From: Thiotrichaceae bacterium
Lineage (GTDB): Bacteria; Pseudomonadota; Gammaproteobacteria; Thiotrichales; Thiotrichaceae
Reading direction: 5' to 3'
Assembly: GCA_027008885.1 (NCBI GenBank)
Contig: JALVDQ010000137.1
Coordinates: forward strand, 1 to 12,958
Length of the DNA stretch: 12,958 nt
The translations under genes and the position numbers were made by a program. Numbering within the stretch: position 1 is the first letter of the stretch; each line of letters opens with the position of its first letter. The notes under the pieces are model-generated. The model was not told where the DNA came from, ran no database searches, and worked only from the letters and a program-made list of their open reading frames with translations. Shown here piece by piece: positions 7,206 through 12,958 of the stretch.

Positions 7206-8864
7206 TTATTTTATAACCTTTTCCTGACAAAAGGAGGCACCCGCGAGAGCAAAATTCTTCTGCATATTGACACTAATACCTGGAGAAGCAATAACCCTGA
7301 TATTATTTGATTCCAACTGGCGAATGGCATTTCCCAATTCTATTTCACGCTTATCCTGTCCTTCAATTTTCTTTATCCAGTCTGAAGACAAACAGACATA
7401 GTCTGGTCTGACAAGTTTCAATAATTTTAGTAACTTGCCTGAAATCTGATAATCTTTCAGTGCAATTTTACAATGATGTAATTTGCTCATTTTGGAAAAT
7501 TCGATCGCCGCGGATTTTTGCTCTGCATTTAACTTCGATGGCAATATAAAAACAAGGCGGGAAGCCTTGCCACCCAGTTTTGCCACTTCGGAAAAAAACC
7601 ATTGAGTAAAATCTTCATCTGAAATTGACTCAATATCAATTACAACTAACAGGTATCTGTTTAAACGGGTGTTCTTTTTTAATGAATCAAACAATTTGCT
7701 TAATTTAACTTTATCCCAGAATACTTTTTGTTGTTTTTTGCTTGAATCTGTGTGCGACCTAAAAAGCAGATTTTCAATAGCCTTTTTTTGTTCTGCATCA
7801 ATAGAAAAAGAAAGTAAAAAATGATCATCTATCTGTTCATTTTTTTTCAGCAAAGTTAGTTTTTTAGCTGACAATGTCGCTTCTTTTCTTTTCAGAATAT
7901 CCTGGATAATGACAGAAGAATCTATTTTGGAAGCATTATCCTGTTTTTTTTCATCAAGAACAGCAAAAGGATTGGGAAGATTATCAATTGTTTCATCTTT
8001 ATTGATATTTCCATGATCAATATTTGTTTTTGATTCTGTTTGAGCAATTTGCCCAACGGCTTCCCGAGTAACATCCTTTTCAAGCGAACTAACCCAGAGC
8101 TGCAAACATTTATTCCCCTTAAATACGGATGGAATGAGGTGAATATTGGCACGAAAAACAGCACCGTTTGTTTTCTTCATTGAAATTATCAACGAATAAT
8201 TTATATCATTATGCTTTAACTGTTTTTCCAGAAAGCGGATAAAAAGAGGATGCTCCTTCTCTTCGATCAGGTCTTTTATGGATATACTTCTTAACTCTTC
8301 TATGGATTTTGCATTAAACATTTTCAGGTAAGAAGCATTTGCATAAAGATGCAAGTCTCTTGTGATATAGGCAATTGCTTCATGGCTGGACTCTACCAGC
8401 CATTGGCAGCGTTTTTCCGATACCCCCAACAAACGTTTACAGCGTCTAAACTCATCTTTAAATTGAACAGTCTGAAGCAGACACTGGAGAAAGAGTCTGG
8501 TATTTGCACTATCGTCGTTCAGATACAGGACTGAAACATTGTTATTTATCAGTTTATGGTAAGATTTACTTGAAGATGTTCCTTTTTTTCCGCTAATAAC
8601 GATAACAATAAGTGCGTCAGGCGCATTCTGCCAAACCAGATCTGAGAGGACATCTACAGGAAAACGAACTTTTTCAGAGATAAAAACAATGCCTGCCCCG
8701 CTCATTTTTCTTAAGGCATAGCTTATTTGTTTTTTTTCTGTATCTACCAGCTTAAACTGAAGATTTTTTCCAGGCTTGTGTAATTCATGTAAATACTTGA
8801 CTAAATCAGTATAGAGAGTTGCACTCTTTCCGAGAAACAAGCATTGTATATCCGTTTTTTTCAT
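7206..8864 (-). CDS. Receiver-like / PAS / degenerate EAL protein, probable catalytically dead c-di-GMP sensor
   Basis: This 552-residue soluble protein has three parts. Residues 1-135 alternate hydrophobic strands and helices like a response-regulator receiver, but the strand that should end in the phospho-acceptor Asp reads GIVFISEKVRFP, so phosphorylation is unlikely. Residues 150-260 are a PAS domain (CQWLVESSHEAIAYITRD, then LYANASYLKMFN). A polar linker (265-340) follows. Residues 345-552 follow the EAL phosphodiesterase pattern but lack its catalytic residues: EAL is ENLLFR (364-369), DDFG is KDYQ (470-473), the KID lysine site is CLS (491-493), and AEGVE is ASPGI (526-530). There is no GGDEF domain. 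The order recalls FimX of Pseudomonas, which binds c-di-GMP without hydrolysing it and drives type IV pili. It lies 120 bp downstream of the PilZ gene. Binding of c-di-GMP is inference; the EAL relation rests on pattern, not on alignment. Confidence 0.68.
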   Translation of the reverse strand: MKKTDIQCLFLGKSATLYTDLVKYLHELHKPGKNLQFKLVDTEKKQISYALRKMSGAGIVFISEKVRFPVDVLSDLVWQNAPDALIVIVISGKKGTSSSKSYHKLINNNVSVLYLNDDSANTRLFLQCLLQTVQFKDEFRRCKRLLGVSEKRCQWLVESSHEAIAYITRDLHLYANASYLKMFNAKSIEELRSISIKDLIEEKEHPLFIRFLEKQLKHNDINYSLIISMKKTNGAVFRANIHLIPSVFKGNKCLQLWVSSLEKDVTREAVGQIAQTESKTNIDHGNINKDETIDNLPNPFAVLDEKKQDNASKIDSSVIIQDILKRKEATLSAKKLTLLKKNEQIDDHFLLSFSIDAEQKKAIENLLFRSHTDSSKKQQKVFWDKVKLSKLFDSLKKNTRLNRYLLVVIDIESISDEDFTQWFFSEVAKLGGKASRLVFILPSKLNAEQKSAAIEFSKMSKLHHCKIALKDYQISGKLLKLLKLVRPDYVCLSSDWIKKIEGQDKREIELGNAIRQLESNNIRVIASPGISVNMQKNFALAGASFCQEKVIK

Positions 8865-8895
8865 GGATAAGACAATACGTTAGCATGAAATAATT

Positions 8896-8919
8896 CTCAG
8901 TCTTTAACCGACTATTGAG
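8896..8919. promoter_or_regulatory. Small bulged hairpin between the PilZ and EAL-like genes
   Basis: CTCAGTC (8896-8902) can pair with GACT and GAG of GACTATTGAG (8910-8919), giving seven base pairs with a 3-nt bulge and a 7-nt loop. In the minus direction it is followed by AATTATTT, which is too weak a T run for a confident terminator. It may attenuate read-through from the PilZ gene into the EAL-like gene. Confidence 0.25.
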
Positions 8920-8984
8920 AAAAAACACAAGACAGGGGGTTTAAAAACTCATCAAGTTAAAGAAATCCTGATCAAGTTTTTATC

Positions 8985-10733
8985 TTAAAGAAATTCCCAG
9001 ACATCATCAAACATTTCCAGACTGCCTTCCGCCACGGCTTCTTCATCACGCTTTTCAAAGCTGCAATAGGCAAAACTGCCCACTGTATCATCAATTGCAT
9101 TAATCGTGATTTGTTGCTGGCGTGATCCCAGTGTAATGGTCAGCTCATCATCGACCCGAAAAATAAAGCCGGGGAAAATAAGATTGGCAGTTTCCCTTGA
9201 ACCTTCAACAGACGGAAGCATAATGCCTTCCACAGGCAATTTTTGTGTGATTTCACGATTTTTGATCTTCTCAACCTGAACCACCATGCCCTGCAAGGAT
9301 AATATTTCCAGACCGATGCGCAATCCTATATCCCGGTAGGCATCCATCCAGCGAATCACAGCAATTTGCCATTGACCTGCCTCATCTTTCGGATCCTGCA
9401 CAGCGACCAGCTCACCAACCCGTGCGGTACTTGCTTCGGGTGTTACCTGTCTTAATCCATAGCCCCCCGAACTGCCATTTTCAAATTGCCAGGAATGCAA
9501 TTTGACATCCCGATCCTCTGCCAGTGCATCAATATCAATTTCAGCCCAGGGACTAGAAACAGCGTCACCCGCCGCCAGTGCCTCATAAATATTGTCATCT
9601 TCCACATCCTGATTGATCTGCTCGCTAAAGGAATCGGCGGTGTTCTCACGAATAATCTCAATCACATCCACCATGCGGATAGCAAGCAAGCCCTTCTCTT
9701 CTCGTGGAAAACGCTTATAACGACGATTCCGAATCGTAGTCAAGACATAAGCGAGACGTTTTGCCAGACTATGCGTTAGCATGGACCATTTGTTATGCGT
9801 TCCCAGCCCGGTATACTCACTCAGGGTGACAAACTCATCCAGCGCATGAATAACCTTTGACATATCAAATATACGGCTTGTTGCCGAACTTACCACATCA
9901 CTCACAGGCATTAGCGTTGCGGGTTCATCCGTATTCATCAAGGCAATATGCGCGTATTTACTGTTAATTTCATTGGGATCATCAATGATTGAAACATCTT
10001 TAAGGCAAAGCCTGAAGAAATCCCTGACCTTGATTATTTCTCCCTGTCGCAGGGTGTTTGGAGCAGACAAGGCAATAAGATTAATCAGTTTGTACTGATC
10101 TTCGATGGTAAACTTTTCGCCATTAATATCGTCTTTGGTCGGCATAACAATATTGTGAACATCATTTTCACATGCGAGCAAATATAAATGATGAATATCT
10201 TGCCACTGCGAGCGATCAGACTTGGCATAAACCTCATAGCCATTAATCAGAACCTGAGCCATATAGGTAACAGCCCGACCAATGGACAATAATAATTTCT
10301 TTTTTGAGACTGAATTTTTGGTCAGCATCTCAAGTGCTGCCAACTGGTAGGAGCCTGCGGTTTCCATTAATAACGCTTTTTTCAGGTCAAAAATTTTCTG
10401 GCTGCGTTCTGGCAAGGGAAAAGAACGGCTTAAAAAATGTCGATCAAGATTCTCAAGCACCATTTTTACATAAGGCAGAATAACTTCAGTGACTTCTATC
10501 CTGGTTTGTGGTGGCACAGTTTCATGGTTCAGGTTTAACAGCCCGGCATAAAGTCGCCTGGTGGTTTCTCCCATATCGGTTAAAGGCAACGATGAAACCC
10601 ATGATTTGGCTTTTGCGGGTGTGCGCAGATCTACCGGAGCTTCCATTTTTTTGGCAGGAATGGATTTTTCTGCGTCTTGGCTGTTAAGTTGTTTTTTATT
10701 GGTATCTTTTTTGGAAAACATTTGCAGACTCAT
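8985..10733 (-). CDS. PilZ-domain protein with a split PilZ motif, probable c-di-GMP receptor
   Basis: This 582-residue cytoplasmic protein has no signal peptide or membrane segment. Residues 1-40 are Lys-rich and polar, and 50-330 are mainly helical, of no family I recognise. The PilZ signature then appears in two pieces. RRYKRFPRE carries the RxxxR motif (Arg337, Arg341). NGSSGG carries the [D/N]xSxxG motif (Asn419, Ser421, Gly424). About 77 residues lie between them, with an acidic stretch (SEQINQDVEDDN) where most PilZ domains have roughly 20-35. The following strands VGELVAVQD, WQIAVIRWMD and GLRIGLEIL fit the rest of the barrel. A further beta-rich region fills 480-560. Canonical PilZ proteins bind c-di-GMP through these residues. 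The start at ATG 10731-10733 has AGGG about 9 nt upstream. It is 63 bp downstream of epmB and probably co-transcribed with it. The target of the protein is unknown. Confidence 0.72.
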   Translation of the reverse strand: MSLQMFSKKDTNKKQLNSQDAEKSIPAKKMEAPVDLRTPAKAKSWVSSLPLTDMGETTRRLYAGLLNLNHETVPPQTRIEVTEVILPYVKMVLENLDRHFLSRSFPLPERSQKIFDLKKALLMETAGSYQLAALEMLTKNSVSKKKLLLSIGRAVTYMAQVLINGYEVYAKSDRSQWQDIHHLYLLACENDVHNIVMPTKDDINGEKFTIEDQYKLINLIALSAPNTLRQGEIIKVRDFFRLCLKDVSIIDDPNEINSKYAHIALMNTDEPATLMPVSDVVSSATSRIFDMSKVIHALDEFVTLSEYTGLGTHNKWSMLTHSLAKRLAYVLTTIRNRRYKRFPREEKGLLAIRMVDVIEIIRENTADSFSEQINQDVEDDNIYEALAAGDAVSSPWAEIDIDALAEDRDVKLHSWQFENGSSGGYGLRQVTPEASTARVGELVAVQDPKDEAGQWQIAVIRWMDAYRDIGLRIGLEILSLQGMVVQVEKIKNREITQKLPVEGIMLPSVEGSRETANLIFPGFIFRVDDELTITLGSRQQQITINAIDDTVGSFAYCSFEKRDEEAVAEGSLEMFDDVWEFL

Positions 10734-10796
10734 GGACTGACCCTAGATTATTATAATTATTATGACAGGTTCTAAATAATAACATTTTAAAAAGGA

Positions 10797-11813
10797 TTAT
10801 ACGATAGCCTGCTTACACCGTTCGCCGGAAATTTCTTCAACAAATTTGGGAACAAGATAACCTGAGAGTCGCTCCTTTAATTTCTGATACAAGCCGATTG
10901 CCTCTTCCCTGTCCACTTCAAAATGGCTTGCTCCGTGCACGCGATCCAGTTGATGCAGATAGTAGGGCAAGACCCCACACTGAAACAATTGCTGGCTCAG
11001 TCTCTCCAGCGTTGCCACATTATCATTCACCCCTTTTAGCAGCACCGATTGATTTAGCAGGGTAAAATCAGCCATGCGCAGTGTCTGTAATGAAGCAGCA
11101 ACAACAGCATCCAGCTCATTCGCATGATTTGCATGAATAACCATCACTTTTGCCACAGGCAGGGCAGATACCCAGGATAAAAATGCCGAATTTATGCGCT
11201 CAGGCAAAAACAAAGGAATCCGCGTATGAAACCGCAAGGTCTTGACATGCGCGATGCTTGCCAGTTCTTCACATAAACCTTGCAGGCGCGCATCAGATAA
11301 CATGAGTGGATCACCACCACTTAAAATCACCTCATAGATACTCTCATCCGCCCTGATTTGCTCCAGACTTTGTTGCCAGTCTGCTTGCCTGAAGAAAGAA
11401 TCAGCATAGGGAAAATGCCTGCGGAAACAATAGCGACAATGCACCGCACACGCCCCCGTTGTAATCAGCAACACCCTGCCCGGGTATTTATGCAAAATGC
11501 CCGGAGCAACTTCTGCAGCAAGATCACCAACCGGATCAGTTACAAAGCCAGAAACATTATGCTCCTCTTTTATTTGAGGCAAAACCTGTTGCAGCAGGGG
11601 ATCATTCCAGTCACCCTTTCGCATTTTATTGACATAAGACAATGGAACCAGCAGCTTGAATTTATCAGGAAAAGTCAATCGCTTGCGGTATACAGACTGA
11701 TCCAGATCAAGCAAGCGCAATAATTCCAGAGGATCGCGAATCGCCCCGGATAAAGACTTTTGCCACTCAGTCCGAGATTCATCTTTATATTTATGGCTAA
11801 TTGCAGTTATCAT
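10797..11813 (-). CDS. epmB: EF-P lysine 2,3-aminomutase EpmB
   Basis: This 338-residue protein matches E. coli EpmB (YjeK, 342) from end to end. It converts (S)-alpha-lysine to (R)-beta-lysine, which EpmA then joins to EF-P. The radical-SAM cluster motif is CAVHCRYCFRRHFPYA, with Cys122, Cys126 and Cys129 for the [4Fe-4S] cluster. SGGDPL (165-170) is the SAM-binding glycine motif. HANHANELD (228-236) and TLLNQSVLLKGVNDN follow. Lys323 in YLVPKFVEEISG is the expected PLP-binding lysine. It lacks the large C-terminal and zinc regions of catabolic lysine aminomutases, as EpmB proteins do. The start at ATG 11811-11813 has no clear ribosome-binding site. It diverges from efp across 35 bp, so the two promoters must overlap each other's coding ends. 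The PilZ-domain gene follows after 63 bp. Confidence 0.97.
   Translation of the reverse strand: MITAISHKYKDESRTEWQKSLSGAIRDPLELLRLLDLDQSVYRKRLTFPDKFKLLVPLSYVNKMRKGDWNDPLLQQVLPQIKEEHNVSGFVTDPVGDLAAEVAPGILHKYPGRVLLITTGACAVHCRYCFRRHFPYADSFFRQADWQQSLEQIRADESIYEVILSGGDPLMLSDARLQGLCEELASIAHVKTLRFHTRIPLFLPERINSAFLSWVSALPVAKVMVIHANHANELDAVVAASLQTLRMADFTLLNQSVLLKGVNDNVATLERLSQQLFQCGVLPYYLHQLDRVHGASHFEVDREEAIGLYQKLKERLSGYLVPKFVEEISGERCKQAIV
11760..11789 (+). promoter_or_regulatory. efp: Possible efp promoter inside the epmB 5' end
   Basis: TTGCCA (11760-11765) and TTTATA (11784-11789) are 18 bp apart on the + strand, about 60 bp before the efp start. The 35-bp gap between epmB and efp cannot itself hold a whole promoter plus leader, so a site within epmB is expected. 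The match to consensus is only fair. Confidence 0.3.
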
Positions 11814-11848
11814 AGACGGCTAATTTTTCAAGTTTCAAGGAGTGCTCA

Positions 11849-12421
11849 ATGGCGAGCTATAGTACCAGTGAATTTAAAAGCGGGCTCAAATTTATTATGG
11901 ACGGTGATCCATATACGATTGTCGAAAACGAATTTGTTAAGCCCGGCAAGGGGCAGGCATTCAATCGTGTCAAAATTCGCAACCTGAAAACCGGACGGGT
12001 TATTGACAAAACCTGGAAGTCAGGCGAAAAAGTTGAAGCCGCCGATGTTATGGAAGTGGATATGGAATACCTCTATGAAGATGGCGAGTTCTGGCACTTT
12101 ATGGAACCCACCACCTTTGAACAACACGCCGCACCAGAAGCAGCCGTGGAAGATGTAAAACACTGGCTCAAGCCGCAGGAAAAATACATCGTCACACTAT
12201 GGAATGGTGTTCCCTTAAGCGTCACGCCGCCCAATTTTATCGAACTTAAAATCACAGAATGTGAACCCGGCATTCAGGGAAACACCGCACAAGGCGCAAC
12301 CAAGCCAGCCACGGTTGAGACAGGCGCGCAAATCAAGGTACCACTTTTTGTGGAAGAAGGCGAAACCGTCAGGATAGACACGCGCACAGGTGAATATCTG
12401 TCGCGTGCCAAAGACAGTTAA
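11849..12421 (+). CDS. efp: Translation elongation factor P
   Basis: This 190-residue protein is full-length EF-P (E. coli 188). It binds the ribosome between the P and E sites and speeds peptide bond formation at consecutive prolines. Three beta-barrel domains are in register: 1-65 KOW-like, then two OB-like domains. The modification loop reads [11 protein letters not shown], with Lys34 as the residue that receives beta-lysine, which agrees with epmB and epmA next to it. The C-terminal signature [20 protein letters not shown] and the ending [14 protein letters not shown] are intact. A strong ribosome-binding site AAGGAG lies 6-8 nt before ATG 11849. The nested palindrome at 12427-12603 begins 6 bp after the stop and probably ends the transcript. 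No rhodanese-type, rhamnose-type or other EF-P modification gene is seen. Confidence 0.99.
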   Translation: MASYSTSEFKSGLKFIMDGDPYTIVENEFVKPGKGQAFNRVKIRNLKTGRVIDKTWKSGEKVEAADVMEVDMEYLYEDGEFWHFMEPTTFEQHAAPEAAVEDVKHWLKPQEKYIVTLWNGVPLSVTPPNFIELKITECEPGIQGNTAQGATKPATVETGAQIKVPLFVEEGETVRIDTRTGEYLSRAKDS

Positions 12422-12450
12422 AAATATATAAAAAACAGGGGGGATGGGTG

Positions 12451-12478
12451 TGTCAGAGGACAGAAGACAGAGGGCAGA
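12451..12478. repeat. Four tandem 7-bp units, consensus NGNCAGA
   Basis: TGTCAGA, GGACAGA, AGACAGA and GGGCAGA lie end to end. All four share the CAGA end. The stretch is purine-rich and lies only on the left side between the outer arm and the inner palindrome, so it breaks the symmetry of the element. Confidence 0.6.
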
Positions 12479-12483
12479 GTCTT

Positions 12484-12557
12484 GTAGGGTTAGCCCAAGC
12501 GTAATCCAACAAAATCGTGGCATCATGTCGGGTTACGCTATCGCTAACCCGACCTAC
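12484..12557. repeat. REP-like inner palindrome
   Basis: The left arm 12484-12511 and the reverse complement of 12526-12557 align with a 4-nt gap and five mismatches. The right arm is itself a hairpin: GTCGGGTTA (12527-12535) pairs perfectly with TAACCCGAC (12545-12553). The composition (GGGTTAGC, GCGTAACCC) is GC-rich compared with its surroundings and is of the kind dispersed in many gammaproteobacterial intergenic regions; copy number here is unknown. Confidence 0.65.
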
Positions 12558-12581
12558 GCATTAGGAAAATCAAAAGCTTAA

Positions 12582-12600
12582 CCCATCCCCCCCTTTTTTT
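12582..12600 (+). terminator. Probable terminator of efp (right arm plus T run)
   Basis: CCCATCCCCCCC (12582-12593) pairs with the G-rich left arm at 12438-12448 and is followed directly by seven T (12594-12600), the order of an intrinsic terminator. The loop is about 130 nt, but its own inner hairpin would bring the arms together. Termination just ahead of epmA would separate epmA from efp transcription. Confidence 0.5.
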
Positions 12601-12632
12601 ATACTTTTTACACAGCAACAGACACAACAAGA

Positions 12633-12958
12633 ATGAAGTGGCAAGCACACACAAGCCATCAAATACGCCAGCAACGCGCCAAAATGCTTGCCGATATCCG
12701 TGCCTTTTTTCAGCAGCGCAAGGTGCTCGAGGTCGAAACTCCTGCGCTCTCCCAGGCGGGCAATACTGATCCGTTTATCGAATCCTTTCAATCAGATCAC
12801 AGGTATCTGCACACCTCGCCTGAATATCCCATGAAACGCCTGCTGGCATCAGGTAGTGGTGATATTTACCAGATCTGCAAAGTCTGGCGAAAAGAACAGG
12901 CAGGTCGTTATCATAACCCTGAGTTTACCCTGCTGGAATGGTACCGGGTGGGTTTTAA
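12633..12958 (+). CDS. epmA: EF-P--(R)-beta-lysine ligase EpmA, N-terminal part (partial)
   Basis: The first 108 codons are present and the frame is open to the window edge. The peptide matches EpmA (also GenX/PoxA/YjeA), a class II lysyl-tRNA-synthetase paralogue without an anticodon-binding domain. It activates (R)-beta-lysine with ATP and ligates it to Lys34 of EF-P. Matching blocks are [27 protein letters not shown] (class II motif 1), [26 protein letters not shown] and [16 protein letters not shown] (class II motif 2). A tRNA-binding domain would precede motif 1 in LysRS; here the protein starts about 14 residues before it, as in EpmA. The ATG at 12633-12635 lacks a strong ribosome-binding site. 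It follows efp after the nested repeat and may have its own promoter, which I could not find. Confidence 0.96.
   Translation, partial: MKWQAHTSHQIRQQRAKMLADIRAFFQQRKVLEVETPALSQAGNTDPFIESFQSDHRYLHTSPEYPMKRLLASGSGDIYQICKVWRKEQAGRYHNPEFTLLEWYRVGF

Larger units (their letters stand above)
12427..12603. repeat. 177-bp nested inverted-repeat element in the efp-epmA gap
   Basis: The outer arms are 12427-12449 and 12603-12581 (reverse strand). Each reads TAT, a run of A, a run of G, then ATGGGT, and they match at 21 of 23 positions (CA against AG at the A/G junction). Inside lie a 7-bp tandem repeat and a large REP-like palindrome. The whole 211-bp gap between efp and epmA is essentially this element, and no open frame in it is credible. 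It could be a mobile MITE-like unit or a structure made by palindrome insertion into a terminator. Confidence 0.7.

Noticed and set aside
9486..9779. 97-codon open frame on the + strand opposite the PilZ gene
   Set aside because: It lies over the PilZ motifs on the other strand and has no ribosome-binding site or recognisable domain.
250..11813. Proline-run stalling motifs linking the neighbouring genes to EF-P
   Set aside because: Only isolated proline pairs were seen in the encoded proteins and no PPP, so no special dependence on EF-P can be argued.
12570..12791. 73-codon minus-strand frame covering the right repeat arm and the epmA start
   Set aside because: It overlaps epmA, which is certain, and includes the poly-C/poly-T repeat; an artefact.
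1..12958. CRISPR arrays, tRNA or rRNA genes, transposase or toxin-antitoxin genes
   Set aside because: I looked for regularly spaced repeats, tRNA-like cloverleaf ends and small paired genes and found none that could be supported.

Overview
The window reads as a piece of a moderately AT-rich gammaproteobacterial chromosome. The best evidence is the full EF-P beta-lysylation set (efp, epmB, epmA), with HemW, malate synthase G and an NAD-type malic enzyme that all resemble gammaproteobacterial proteins. Genus cannot be fixed from the sequence. There is no rRNA, tRNA, CRISPR array, prophage or transposase. The mobile-looking parts are short non-coding inverted-repeat elements.

Layout. (1) The 3' end of hemW runs in from the left on + and meets maeA tail to tail. 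(2) Seven genes in a row lie on the minus strand, read from right to left: epmB (11813-10797), a PilZ-domain protein (10733-8985), a receiver-like/PAS/degenerate-EAL protein (8864-7206), a GNAT-type acyltransferase (7008-5674), a GT4 glycosyltransferase (5663-4563), glcB (4243-2012) and maeA (2046-250). (3) On the right, efp and the 5' part of epmA run on +, with efp divergent from epmB across only 35 bp.

How the genes fit together. EpmB converts alpha-lysine to beta-lysine, EpmA attaches it to Lys34 of EF-P, and EF-P then relieves ribosome stalling at proline runs. glcB and maeA overlap by 35 bp and would take glyoxylate plus acetyl-CoA to malate and then to pyruvate, CO2 and NADH. The acyltransferase and glycosyltransferase are 10 bp apart and look like a small envelope or exopolysaccharide module. 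Next to it sit two candidate cyclic-di-GMP receptor proteins. One has a PilZ domain whose two ligand motifs are separated by an unusually long insertion. The other has an EAL-like domain that has lost its catalytic residues. This pair is the best candidate here for an undescribed signalling unit, loosely recalling FimX/PilZ partnerships. That reading is inference.

Non-coding structure. A 130-bp element with 15/16-matching terminal inverted repeats lies upstream of glcB, and a 14-nt exact copy of its end forms the last codons of maeA. The efp-epmA gap is largely a 177-bp nested palindrome: 23-bp outer arms (21/23 matching), a REP-like inner palindrome and a short 7-bp tandem repeat. It ends in a T run that probably serves as a terminator.
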